From contig JAAYPE010000008.1 in the NCBI GenBank assembly GCA_012519975.1, forward strand, positions 1 to 37,536: 37,536 nt of DNA, read 5' to 3'. The stretch is from Clostridiales bacterium. Its GTDB lineage: Bacteria; Bacillota; Clostridia; Oscillospirales; Acutalibacteraceae. The position numbers and the translations under genes were made by a program. The notes under the pieces were generated by a model that was not told where the DNA came from, made no database searches, and saw only the letters and a program-made list of their open reading frames with translations. Below, one piece after another: positions 1 through 6,659 of the stretch (its first letter is position 1; every line of letters starts with the position of its first letter).

Positions 1-99
1 GATGTTTTTATGTCCATTTACGAGAGGGCACGGGATGTTTTTATGTCCATTTACGAGAGGGCACGGGATGTTTTTATGTCCATTTACGAAAGAGCACGA
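1..99. repeat. 33-bp direct tandem repeat, 3 full copies
   Basis: Copies lie at 1-33, 34-66 and 67-99. The first two are identical and the third differs at three positions. A decayed fourth copy starts at 100 (GATGTTTT). The array probably continues to the left of the window. The period of 33 bp equals 11 codons, and there are no spacers between units, so it is not a CRISPR array. Confidence 0.95.
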
Positions 100-141
100 G
101 ATGTTTTGCGGAGCTATTTTGCATTTAAAAGGCTGTTTTAA
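1..141 (+). CDS. C-terminal end of a repeat-containing protein (5' end outside window)
   Basis: A plus-strand frame is open from the first base to a TAA at 139-141. It encodes three copies of an 11-residue unit, DVFMSIYERAR, then the tail DVLRSYFAFKRLF. Coding is supported by the repeat divergence: copy 3 differs from copies 1 and 2 at three bases, all third codon positions in this frame (GAG to GAA, AGG to AGA, CGG to CGA) and all synonymous. The unit is charged and amphipathic and could be helical. I do not recognise a named family. It could also be a short frame inside a dispersed intergenic repeat rather than a long protein, since the upstream part is not visible. Confidence 0.5.
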   Translation, partial: DVFMSIYERARDVFMSIYERARDVFMSIYERARDVLRSYFAFKRLF

Positions 142-729
142 TCAAAGATAATGCCTATTTTTTAAAATGTTGAATAACGATTTTTTAGCAAAATAAATTA
201 TAAAAAGAAAAATTTAGATAAATGATTAACGAAATAATTATAAAAAATGATTACTAAAACTATAAAATCGAAAGAAAAACGCAAATAAAACAAATTTTAT
301 TTTATAGCTTTTGCAATTTTTAAAAACATCAGTAGCAAATTTAAAAGATGTAACTTGCAAAAGAGATTTTTCTATACAGATGTATATACATATCGTTAAA
401 AATATTAAAATGTGGAAAACTCTGCGGAAAGCAAGTAAAAACCTTTACAAAACATTGATTATGAATTTATTGTTAAGAAAAAAGCACATACTTTTAACAT
501 TTTCCACAGAGTTTTCCACACCCGCAAGTAAAAGTGCTTTACATTAAAATCGTGTATAATTTTTTAATTTTATGTGAATAAAATAAATTTTAATGCTAAA
601 AACAGGAAAATATTCACACAAAATGAAAGATTGTATCTAAGTGATTGCAAAAATTATTTCTAAATACAAAAAATAAAAATATGCACATAAAAAGCAATTA
701 ATGATGAAAATAATAAGCGGGTTAAATTG
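142..729. other. AT-rich gene-poor region with DnaA-box-like inverted repeat
   Basis: No convincing gene is seen here. TGTGGAAAACTCTG at 411-424 is repeated as its exact reverse complement at 507-520. Each copy contains a 9-mer (TTTTCCACA or its complement) one base away from the DnaA box TTATCCACA, and another TTTTCCACA lies at 500-508. A broken dyad flanks the paired boxes (AAAGCA 481-486 and CTTTTA 491-496 against TAAAAG 529-534 and TGCTTT 535-540). DnaA-box-like clusters in AT-rich DNA suggest an origin or a DnaA-binding locus, but no dnaA, rpmH or dnaN lies in the window, so this stays tentative. Confidence 0.35.
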
Positions 730-759
730 TTGACAATTGTAATACATATATTGTATAAT
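730..759 (+). promoter_or_regulatory. Sigma-A promoter of the SDR gene
   Basis: TTGACA at 730-735 and TATAAT at 754-759, both perfect consensus, are separated by 18 bp. The predicted transcript starts near 766 and has a leader of about 85 nt before the SDR start at 850. Confidence 0.85.
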
Positions 760-773
760 TCACCTCATTAGTC

Positions 774-789
774 TGTTATAAATATAACA
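774..789. promoter_or_regulatory. Operator-like dyad just downstream of the SDR promoter
   Basis: TGTTATA-AA-TATAACA is an inverted repeat with perfect 7-bp arms and a 2-bp centre. It lies 15-30 bp downstream of the -10 box, a typical place for a repressor site. The cognate regulator is not in the window. The AT-rich composition means chance cannot be excluded. Confidence 0.4.
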
Positions 790-849
790 ATTATTATTTT
801 ATGAGCACTATTTCTTTATATAAACATTTTTAAAAAGGAGATTTAAAAA

Positions 850-1662
850 ATGAAGTACGCATTGTTTACAGGAGCAACAGGTGGGCTAGGTGGAGCAGGT
901 GCTAGAGCAATGGCACAAGAGGGATGGACAGTTTTTGCAGCGGGCACAAATGCAAAAGCGCTCGAGGAGTTAGGAAAAGAGCAAAACATAATACCGATTA
1001 TGATTAACATCACAGACCAAGATAGTATTGATAGCGCATATGCAGAAATTAGAAAAATTACTCCAACTTTAGACGCTATTATCAATTTTTCGGGCATTCA
1101 TATGATGGCGTCGCTTATAGAGGGCGATGTTGTTAATGATTTAGAAAGAATGTTAGACATAAATGTTATGGGTATGGCTAGAATTAACAAAACATTCTTC
1201 CCTATGGTTAAAGCTGGCAATGGCAGAATAATTAACTGTAGCTCAGAGTGCGGTTGGATGAAAGCACAGCCTTTTAATGGTCCATACACAATCACAAAAT
1301 ATGCAGTTGAAGCTTATAATGATAGCCTCCGTCGTGAGCTTTTGTGGCAAGATGTTCCGGTTGTAAAAATTCAACCAGGCTCATTTAAAACAAATATGCA
1401 CGAGCAAGCAGAGGCAGGCTTTAACAAATTGCTTGATAACACACAGTATTATCAAAAGCAACTTAAAAGAATGAAGCCAATGATGCAAATAGAACTTAAA
1501 ATGGCAAACGACCCTAAACACCTTGTAAAGGCACTACTTAACGCTGTAAATTCAGATAAGCCAAAAATTAATTACAGAGTTAAAAACAGCAAACTTTTAG
1601 GTTCACTTGAGTTTATTCCAGATAAAATGATTGATGTTATTTACAAAACTCTTCTTAAATAA
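850..1662 (+). CDS. Short-chain dehydrogenase/reductase (SDR family)
   Basis: A cytosolic 270-residue classical SDR, predicted to oxidise or reduce a carbonyl/alcohol with NAD(P)(H). The Rossmann motif TGxxxGxG is at residues 7-14. The NxSG-type motif reads NFSG at 79-82. The catalytic set includes N104, S131/S132, and Y146-x3-K150 in YTITK. The start is supported by AAGGAG at 835-840, 9 nt before ATG. The gene is monocistronic: consensus promoter upstream, intrinsic terminator downstream, and its own dyad near the transcription start, which suggests inducible control. The substrate cannot be told from sequence. Neighbouring acpP might hint at a FabG-like role, but separate promoters and a divergent C-terminal third (residues 190-270) argue against a plain FabG. 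Confidence 0.9.
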   Translation: MKYALFTGATGGLGGAGARAMAQEGWTVFAAGTNAKALEELGKEQNIIPIMINITDQDSIDSAYAEIRKITPTLDAIINFSGIHMMASLIEGDVVNDLERMLDINVMGMARINKTFFPMVKAGNGRIINCSSECGWMKAQPFNGPYTITKYAVEAYNDSLRRELLWQDVPVVKIQPGSFKTNMHEQAEAGFNKLLDNTQYYQKQLKRMKPMMQIELKMANDPKHLVKALLNAVNSDKPKINYRVKNSKLLGSLEFIPDKMIDVIYKTLLK

Positions 1663-1678
1663 GATATAAATACAAATA

Positions 1679-1713
1679 AAATGACCTTTCTTTTTGAAGG
1701 GTCATTTCTTTTT
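1679..1713 (+). terminator. Intrinsic terminator after the SDR gene
   Basis: A 12-bp stem with one G-U pair (1679-1690 with 1696-1707), a TTTTT loop, and a T-rich run at 1705-1713. Confidence 0.85.
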
Positions 1714-1805
1714 AACGGTATTAATTAGTAAGCTTATAAATATAATGTAAATAATATCATTTTAATTTTACATTATAAAAATTTACAAAGTTTGCTATTT
1801 TGCTA

Positions 1806-1834
1806 TTGACAAACTAGTAAAAACTTAATAACAT
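1806..1834 (+). promoter_or_regulatory. Probable acpP promoter
   Basis: TTGACA at 1806-1811 and TAACAT at 1829-1834 (4 of 6 consensus) have a 17-bp spacer. This is the only strong candidate in the 240-bp gap between the SDR terminator and acpP. Confidence 0.6.
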
Positions 1835-1901
1835 TGATAAGTATGATAGAACTTTGAAATATAATTTTAAAATACAAATATCGTTCTAGGAGGATATAAT
1901 T

Positions 1902-2129
1902 ATGATTTTTGAAAAAATTAAAGAAATTATCTGTGAGCAACTTGAAGTTGACGAAAAAAAGGTGACTATGGAGTCAAGTCTTATTGATGATTTAGGTGCT
2001 GATAGCCTTGATTTAATTGACCTTGTAATGTCGATTGAGGACGAGTACGATGTTGAGGTTCCAGATGATATGATTGAGAGCATAAAAACAATCGGCGATG
2101 TAGTGAAGTTTATTGAAGAAAATAAATAA
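1902..2129 (+). CDS. acpP: Acyl carrier protein
   Basis: A 75-residue acidic ACP that carries growing fatty-acyl chains on 4'-phosphopantetheine in the cytosol. The attachment motif DSL is in GADSLDLID, with Ser35 as the modified residue, followed by the usual acidic helix II. Length matches type II fatty-acid-synthase ACPs. The start has a perfect AGGAGG at 1888-1893, 8 nt before ATG. It is transcribed alone between its own promoter and terminator rather than inside a fab or plsX-rnc operon. It could therefore be a second, dedicated ACP rather than the housekeeping one; the sequence alone does not settle this. Confidence 0.93.
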   Translation: MIFEKIKEIICEQLEVDEKKVTMESSLIDDLGADSLDLIDLVMSIEDEYDVEVPDDMIESIKTIGDVVKFIEENK

Positions 2130-2145
2130 TATAAATTTATTTAAT

Positions 2146-2170
2146 GGCTCGCATTGTGCGGGCCTTTTTT
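2146..2170 (+). terminator. Intrinsic terminator after acpP
   Basis: GGCTCGC (2146-2152) pairs with GCGGGCC (2158-2164) with one G-U pair, a 5-nt ATTGT loop, and a run of six T at 2165-2170. Confidence 0.9.
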
Positions 2171-2201
2171 CTTGTTTTGTACTGCGTTTTGTGATTTTGA
2201 T

Positions 2202-2230
2202 TTTAATTTAACCTAAAATTATGATATAAT
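2202..2230 (+). promoter_or_regulatory. Extended -10 promoter of the EFR1 gene
   Basis: TATAAT at 2225-2230 is preceded by TGn (2222-2224). A weak -35 TTTAAT at 2202-2207 sits 17 bp upstream. Confidence 0.55.
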
Positions 2231-2328
2231 AAATCGCAAGCGATTATTACATTTAACTTATGTCCTGCCTAATCGGCGATGGACGGATTATATCAAAATT
2301 TAAGCTAATAGCAGATAGGGAGCTCTTT

Positions 2329-3087
2329 ATGAGTACTGTAATTTATTTTTCAGGAACGGGCAATTCATATCATATAGCAAAACAAATAGCAGAGCATCAA
2401 AATGCACAGCTTATTTCTATAACTGATTTTGATGGCAAAAGTATAAATGATGATAGGGTAGGTTTTGTTTTTCCCATTTATTGTGGAGAGTTGCCTAGAA
2501 TTGTGGTGGAATTTTTAGACCGTGTTGTAGTTAGAGCAAAATATATTTGGGCAATTGCAACAAGTGGTGGAACAGTGGGTACAGCATTTAGCTCGCTTGA
2601 TAAAAGCCTTAGATATAACGAAATGAGACTAAGCTTTGCAGAAATGATGTTGATGCCCGACAACAGCATAATAATGTCGCCAAGACCGGGCGATGTGAAA
2701 TCAGCCCTTGAAAACGAACCAATATTAGTTCAAGAAGTTATAAGGCTGATTGACGAAGAGTGTCAAAATGAATATGTTGTTGAAAGCTTTTCAGGTAAAA
2801 CTAGCAAAATTCAATGGGCGTCGCTAAAAAGTGTAATTAGGATAAACAATAAAAAAATAAATCATAAAACCTGTAGCGATTGTGGCATATGCATAGAAAT
2901 ATGTCCTATGAATAATATTGTAAGGGTTGGAGAAAAAATAAAAATAGGCCCTAACTGTACAAATTGTTTTGCCTGTTTGCATTGGTGTCCAACGCATAGC
3001 ATAAAGGCTGGATTTTTAAAGGTTACAAGTGCAAGTCGGTATACGCACCCAAGTGTTATGGCAAAAGAATTATTTAGAAAAAATTAA
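2329..3087 (+). CDS. EFR1-type flavodoxin/4Fe-4S ferredoxin protein
   Basis: A 252-residue cytosolic electron-transfer protein. The N-terminal half is flavodoxin-like, with the FMN phosphate loop SGTGNS near residues 8-13. The C-terminal part has two 4Fe-4S clusters of the form CxxCxxCxxxCP (CSDCGICIEICP and CTNCFACLHWCP). This order matches the EFR1 family of clostridial ferrodoxins, whose partners are mostly unknown. The frame is open from ATG 2260, but I place the start at ATG 2329 because AGGGAG at 2317-2322 is 6 nt upstream and the flavodoxin core begins immediately after (MSTVIYFSGTGN); the extra 23 residues resemble nothing. It has its own promoter and no operon partner. Confidence 0.88.
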   Translation: MSTVIYFSGTGNSYHIAKQIAEHQNAQLISITDFDGKSINDDRVGFVFPIYCGELPRIVVEFLDRVVVRAKYIWAIATSGGTVGTAFSSLDKSLRYNEMRLSFAEMMLMPDNSIIMSPRPGDVKSALENEPILVQEVIRLIDEECQNEYVVESFSGKTSKIQWASLKSVIRINNKKINHKTCSDCGICIEICPMNNIVRVGEKIKIGPNCTNCFACLHWCPTHSIKAGFLKVTSASRYTHPSVMAKELFRKN

Positions 3088-3142
3088 AAATAAAATTTTG
3101 CAAAGATAAAACAGAACTTTAAATGTAACATTATATAAGGTT

Positions 3143-3166
3143 TTTTGGGGGCAGTAGCCCCCAAAA
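3143..3166. other. GC-rich hairpin between convergent genes
   Basis: TTTTGGGGGC (3143-3152) pairs perfectly with GCCCCCAAAA (3157-3166) around a 4-nt AGTA loop. It lies between the convergent EFR1 and Asn-rich genes and is the strongest stem nearby. Neither direction has a T-run directly after the full stem, although TTTT (plus) and AAAA form part of it. It may act as a 3'-end processing or stability element or a weak bidirectional terminator. Confidence 0.5.
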
Positions 3167-3174
3167 GTAGTGTG

Positions 3175-3330
3175 TTAGAAGTTTTCTTGATTTCTGTTTT
3201 GATTTTGGTTTTGATTTTTGTTGTTTTTCTTTTTTCTACCTTGATTATTCTCTGCTTGTCTACCTGCGTTTTGTTGTGCGTTGTTATTGTTGTTGTTTTC
3301 TTTATTATTATTGTTATTATTTTGTTGCAT
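3175..3330 (-). CDS. Tiny Asn/Gln-rich protein, 51 residues
   Basis: ATG (3330-3328) is preceded on the minus strand by AGGAAGAGGTGA, a good ribosome binding site 6 nt away, and the frame ends in TAA at 3177-3175 just before the 3143-3166 hairpin. The product has 23 Asn and 10 Gln in 51 residues, with two runs of six Asn (residues 4-9 and 12-17), a Lys triplet at 33-35, and an NQ alternation at 39-45. It is hydrophilic and basic, with no membrane segment. I recognise no family. Low-complexity Asn/Gln-rich proteins can be disordered or self-assembling; in spore formers some are coat-associated, but nothing here shows that. Expression is unproven, since low-complexity DNA can stay open by chance. 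Confidence 0.55.
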   Translation of the reverse strand: MQQNNNNNNKENNNNNNAQQNAGRQAENNQGRKKKNNKNQNQNQNRNQENF

Positions 3331-3590
3331 AAAGTATCACCTCTTCCTAGTAAAATTAATTGCAAAATAGAATTCTTGCATTCATATTATTTCACTGTAT
3401 TCGCAACATATTCCCAAATAATAAAAACAATAGCAAATCTTAAAAAAATTATGCTATTCTCTTTACATAAAATGTATTTTGAAGTAAAATAAGATAGTAT
3501 ATGTAATAATATGTAAAAGTAATTTGTGATAGTGATATGTATAACACATATTATAAATAATCCGTAAATAAAGGGAGAATGAAAATAATT

Positions 3591-4298
3591 ATGCAGCCTG
3601 TTTATAAAAGAGTTTTACTTAAATTAAGCGGTGAGGTACTAGCGGGAGATAAGCAAAGCGGAATTGATTTTGAAACAGTTGTTGGCATTTGCGATTCCAT
3701 TAAAGAATGTTATGATATGGGAGTGGAAATCGGCATTGTTGTTGGTGGCGGCAACTTTTGGAGAGGTCGCTCAAGCGGGGATATGGACAGAACAAGGGCA
3801 GACCATATTGGTATGCTTGCAACGGTGATGAACTCGCTTGCACTAGCTGACGCTTTTGAACAGCTTGGTGTGCCTGCAAGGGTTCAAACTGCAATTGCAA
3901 TGCAACAGATTGCAGAGCCATACATTAGAAATAAAGCTACACGCCATTTTGAAAAGGGGCGAGTAGTAATATTTGGATGCGGAACGGGAAATCCATTTTT
4001 TACAACAGATACAGCCGCAGCTCTTCGTGCAGCGGAAATTGACGCAGATATAATTTTTAAAGCAACCAATGTTGATGGAATTTATAATAAAGACCCAAAT
4101 CAATTTGATGATGCGCAAAAGTATGATAAAATAACTCATATGGAAATACTAAAAAATAGCTTGAAAGTTATGGATAGTACGGCAGCATCACTATGTAGAG
4201 ATAACAAAATACCGGTATTAGTATTTAATTTAAATGACCCACAAAATATAGTTAGAGCTATAGTTGGGGAAAATATTGGCACAGTAGTTACAGAATAA
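3591..4298 (+). CDS. pyrH: Uridylate kinase (UMP kinase)
   Basis: Cytosolic UMP kinase (UMP + ATP to UDP + ADP), of the amino-acid-kinase fold, 235 residues as usual. The N-terminal [11 protein letters not shown] motif, the GGGNFWRG nucleotide loop and the [15 protein letters not shown] / DP region typical of PyrH are present. The frame has two ATGs, at 3579 and 3591. I choose 3591 because family N-termini begin a few residues before [11 protein letters not shown] and AGGGAG at 3572-3577 nearly touches the first ATG. It is the first gene of a long operon; tsf and rpsB, frequent neighbours, are absent. A weak promoter may be TTGTGA 3524-3529 with TATTAT 3549-3554 (19-bp spacer), but that is uncertain. 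Confidence 0.95.
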   Translation: MQPVYKRVLLKLSGEVLAGDKQSGIDFETVVGICDSIKECYDMGVEIGIVVGGGNFWRGRSSGDMDRTRADHIGMLATVMNSLALADAFEQLGVPARVQTAIAMQQIAEPYIRNKATRHFEKGRVVIFGCGTGNPFFTTDTAAALRAAEIDADIIFKATNVDGIYNKDPNQFDDAQKYDKITHMEILKNSLKVMDSTAASLCRDNKIPVLVFNLNDPQNIVRAIVGENIGTVVTE

Positions 4299-4333
4299 TA
4301 AATATTATCAATCTTGAAGGGATGACAATACTT

Positions 4334-4888
4334 ATGGAAACAGTATTTAATACGGCAACAGAAAAAATGGAGAAGTCAATTTCTGCACTTAAAAATGATT
4401 ATGCAGGAGTAAGAGCAGGCAGAGCAAATGCTGGCGTGCTTGATAGAGTAATGGTTGATTATTATGGAACAGCAACACCCATCAATCAGCTTGCAGCAGT
4501 ATCCGTTGCAGAGGCGAGGATACTTGTGATTCAACCATGGGACATTTCTACACTTCAGCCTATTGAAAAAGCAATTCAACAATCAGATATTGGAATTAAT
4601 CCACAAAACGACGGCAAGGTTATTCGCCTTATGTTCCCTCAGTTGACAGAGGATAGAAGAAAAGAGATTGCAAAGGAAATTTCAAAAAGGGCTGAGGATT
4701 CTAAAATAGCTGTTCGTGCTGTTCGTAGGGACTGCATAGAAAAGTTAAAAGCTATGGAGAAAAAGTCTGAGATTTCTGAAGACGACTTAAAAGTTGGAGA
4801 GGCAAAGCTACAAAAAATTACAGACAAACACACAAAGCAGATTGAAGAAATTTTTGCAGCTAAAGAAAAAGAGATTATGGAAATATAA
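4334..4888 (+). CDS. frr: Ribosome recycling factor
   Basis: RRF, about 184 residues, which splits post-termination ribosomes together with EF-G. The conserved RAGRANAG segment, the YYGTATPINQLA and ISTLQPIEKAI motifs, and the long C-terminal helices (domain I three-helix bundle) are all present. The frame begins at ATG 4322, directly abutting AAGGG at 4317-4321. A second ATG at 4334 is 12 nt from that site and gives the family-like N-terminus METVFNTATEKMEKS. I prefer 4334. It follows pyrH after a 23-35 nt gap, the standard pyrH-frr order. See the finding on the nearly identical start region of dxr. Confidence 0.95.
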   Translation: METVFNTATEKMEKSISALKNDYAGVRAGRANAGVLDRVMVDYYGTATPINQLAAVSVAEARILVIQPWDISTLQPIEKAIQQSDIGINPQNDGKVIRLMFPQLTEDRRKEIAKEISKRAEDSKIAVRAVRRDCIEKLKAMEKKSEISEDDLKVGEAKLQKITDKHTKQIEEIFAAKEKEIMEI

Positions 4889-4902
4889 CTTAAATTTATT
4901 GT

Positions 4903-4928
4903 TTTGGGTGGGCATTGTCCCGCCCAAA
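4903..4928 (+). other. Hairpin in the frr-uppS gap
   Basis: TTTGGGTGGG (4903-4912) pairs with CCCGCCCAAA (4919-4928) with one G-U pair and a 6-nt loop. The following TTGTAAATTT is a poor U-tract, so this looks more like a processing or partial-attenuation hairpin inside the operon than a full terminator. Confidence 0.5.
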
Positions 4929-4967
4929 TTGTAAATTTGGATGAATGTTAAGAGGAGGCAGTTTTTA

Positions 4968-5696
4968 GTGGCAAAACTTCCTGATAAAAAATATTTGCCA
5001 AGGCATGTTGGAATAATTATGGACGGTAACGGTCGTTGGGCAAAAAAAAGAGGATTAATTAGAACAGAAGGTCACAAACAGGGCGCAAAAGTGTTTAGAA
5101 CAATCAGTGATTACGCTTGCAAAATTGGACTTGATTGTGTTACCTTTTATGCTTTTTCAACAGAGAATTGGAAAAGGCCAGTTGATGAGATTGACACGTT
5201 AATGGAGATTTTTCAAGAGTATTTAATAGTGGCAGAGGACTCAAAAGAAAAGAACGAAAAAAAAGGTTATTGTCTGCGCTTTATTGGCGATACAGGTGCA
5301 ATTCCACAAGAGCTTGTAAATCTTATGGAAGTTACGGAACAAGATATAACACCACGAACAAAAACGGTTGTTAATATAGCGATAAATTATGGTGGAAGAC
5401 AAGAAATTTTAAAAAGTGTAAATGAAATTGCGCAACAGGTTGCAATAGGTTTAATCGACCCTAACAATATAACGCAAGAGGACTTTGAAAAAGGACTTTA
5501 TACTGCGGGGTTACCTGACCCAGACCTTATTATAAGGCCGAGTGGTGAATGTCGTTTGTCAAATTTTCTTACTTGGCAGTCTGCGTATTCAGAGCTTTGG
5601 TTTTCAGATATTCCGTGGCCAGAATTTACAACAGATGATTTTGACACGGCACTACTTGAATATGCAAAAAGAAATAGAAGTTTTGGAGCAGTTTAA
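4968..5696 (+). CDS. uppS: Isoprenyl transferase (undecaprenyl diphosphate synthase)
   Basis: A cis-prenyltransferase condensing isopentenyl diphosphate onto farnesyl diphosphate to make the C55 lipid carrier for cell-wall synthesis. About 242 residues. Motifs: IMDGNGRWAKKRG near the N-terminus (substrate Asp), GHKQGA, FSTENWKRP, and the C-terminal RPSGECRLSNFL block. The start is GTG 4968, because a perfect AGGAGG at 4953-4958 is 9 nt upstream. The in-frame ATG 4941 has no binding site and would place AGGAGG inside the gene. It lies directly before cdsA, with its stop inside the cdsA ribosome binding site. Confidence 0.95.
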   Translation: MAKLPDKKYLPRHVGIIMDGNGRWAKKRGLIRTEGHKQGAKVFRTISDYACKIGLDCVTFYAFSTENWKRPVDEIDTLMEIFQEYLIVAEDSKEKNEKKGYCLRFIGDTGAIPQELVNLMEVTEQDITPRTKTVVNIAINYGGRQEILKSVNEIAQQVAIGLIDPNNITQEDFEKGLYTAGLPDPDLIIRPSGECRLSNFLTWQSAYSELWFSDIPWPEFTTDDFDTALLEYAKRNRSFGAV

Positions 5697-5710
5697 GGAG
5701 AAGTTAAAAT

Positions 5711-6550
5711 ATGAAACAACGAGTTATTTCAGGTGCAATCCTTGTAGTTGTAATGCTACTTGTTTTTTTAGGAATTTACACACCGGCTTTTGGGCTGTTT
5801 TTTAGCATTTTGTCAGCAATAGCATCTTATGAAATTTTAAGAGTAGCAAAGGTTGAAAATAAAGAGGTGCTAGCGCTTTCAATTACATTTGCGTTTATCG
5901 TTCCGCTTTATATTGAATATGGTTTTAAAGTTCCGTTTACAATTGCAATACTTATCTTTATTTTTGCGTTGTTATTAATAATGCTTGCAAATCACGAAAA
6001 CACAAGGTTTGAGCAAATAACCATTGCGATGTATTCGTCTGTGTTTATTCCGTTTTGCTTTTCGGCATTTATATTAGTTCGTGACCTTTATAGGCTTTTT
6101 CCAACAAGAATTGATAAAAATCACGCACTATTTCTTGTTATTATCGGTGTTAGTTGCTCTTGGCTTACAGATACTTGTGCTTATTTTGTCGGTGTTAAAT
6201 TTGGCAAGCGTAAAATGGCCCCAATAATTAGCCCTAAAAAATCTATAGAAGGTGCAATCGGTGGTATTGTAGGTTGTCTTGTACTTAATATGATTATTCT
6301 ATATTTGTTCAACACCTATGTTTTTGAAACATCGTTTATAAGCTACCTTGCTTTTGTTCCGATTTCTCTTTTGCTGTCGGGTGCTAGTATGTGTGGAGAT
6401 TTAATAGCTTCGGTAATAAAAAGGAATTTTCAAGCAAAGGACTACGGGAATTTAATCCCAGGTCACGGTGGAATAATGGATAGATTTGACAGTTGCCTTT
6501 TTGTTATGCCAATGCTTTATATTGTAATAACAATAATTTATAGTGTGTAG
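5711..6550 (+). CDS. cdsA: Phosphatidate cytidylyltransferase
   Basis: CDP-diacylglycerol synthase (CTP + phosphatidate to CDP-DAG + PPi), an integral membrane enzyme feeding phospholipid synthesis. 279 residues with about eight hydrophobic segments. The C-terminal family signature is present, with KRNFQAKDYGN followed by IPGHGGIMDRFDS (the conserved Lys, Asp and HGG-x-x-DR-x-D). SPKKSIEGAIGG forms the upstream conserved region. ATG is 10 nt after AAGGAG at 5695-5700, which overlaps the uppS stop codon, so the two are likely translationally linked. Confidence 0.95.
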   Translation: MKQRVISGAILVVVMLLVFLGIYTPAFGLFFSILSAIASYEILRVAKVENKEVLALSITFAFIVPLYIEYGFKVPFTIAILIFIFALLLIMLANHENTRFEQITIAMYSSVFIPFCFSAFILVRDLYRLFPTRIDKNHALFLVIIGVSCSWLTDTCAYFVGVKFGKRKMAPIISPKKSIEGAIGGIVGCLVLNMIILYLFNTYVFETSFISYLAFVPISLLLSGASMCGDLIASVIKRNFQAKDYGNLIPGHGGIMDRFDSCLFVMPMLYIVITIIYSV

Positions 6551-6659
6551 AAATTATAATATTTTTTAAAACGCACGAGCAAAAGGCATAAAAATAATAA
6601 AAACAATTTTAGCACAATTTATTTGTAGGTTTGTGTTGTGGGAAGGAATGACCATACTA

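Noticed and set aside
1..105. Short regularly repeated units suggesting a CRISPR array
   Set aside because: The 33-bp units are directly adjacent with no unique spacers, and the frame through them is open with synonymous changes.
311..547. Open frame of 78 residues in the AT-rich gap
   Set aside because: It needs a TTG start, has no ribosome binding site, runs through the DnaA-box-like repeats and has no recognisable features.
1886..2083. Minus-strand Ser-rich frame opposite acpP
   Set aside because: Antisense shadow of a clear acyl carrier protein gene, with no ribosome binding site.
3145..3492. Plus-strand frame of 115 residues, very hydrophobic
   Set aside because: It is the complement of the Asn/Gln-rich minus-strand ORF, starts inside the GC hairpin and has no ribosome binding site; the Val/Leu/Ile/Phe runs come from complementing Asn/Lys codons.
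4903..4928. True terminator splitting the pyrH operon
   Set aside because: The following sequence lacks a T-run and uppS has no promoter of its own that I can find, so I list it only as a hairpin.
5542..5805. Plus-strand frame bridging uppS and cdsA
   Set aside because: Overlaps the ends of two well-supported genes in another frame and matches nothing.
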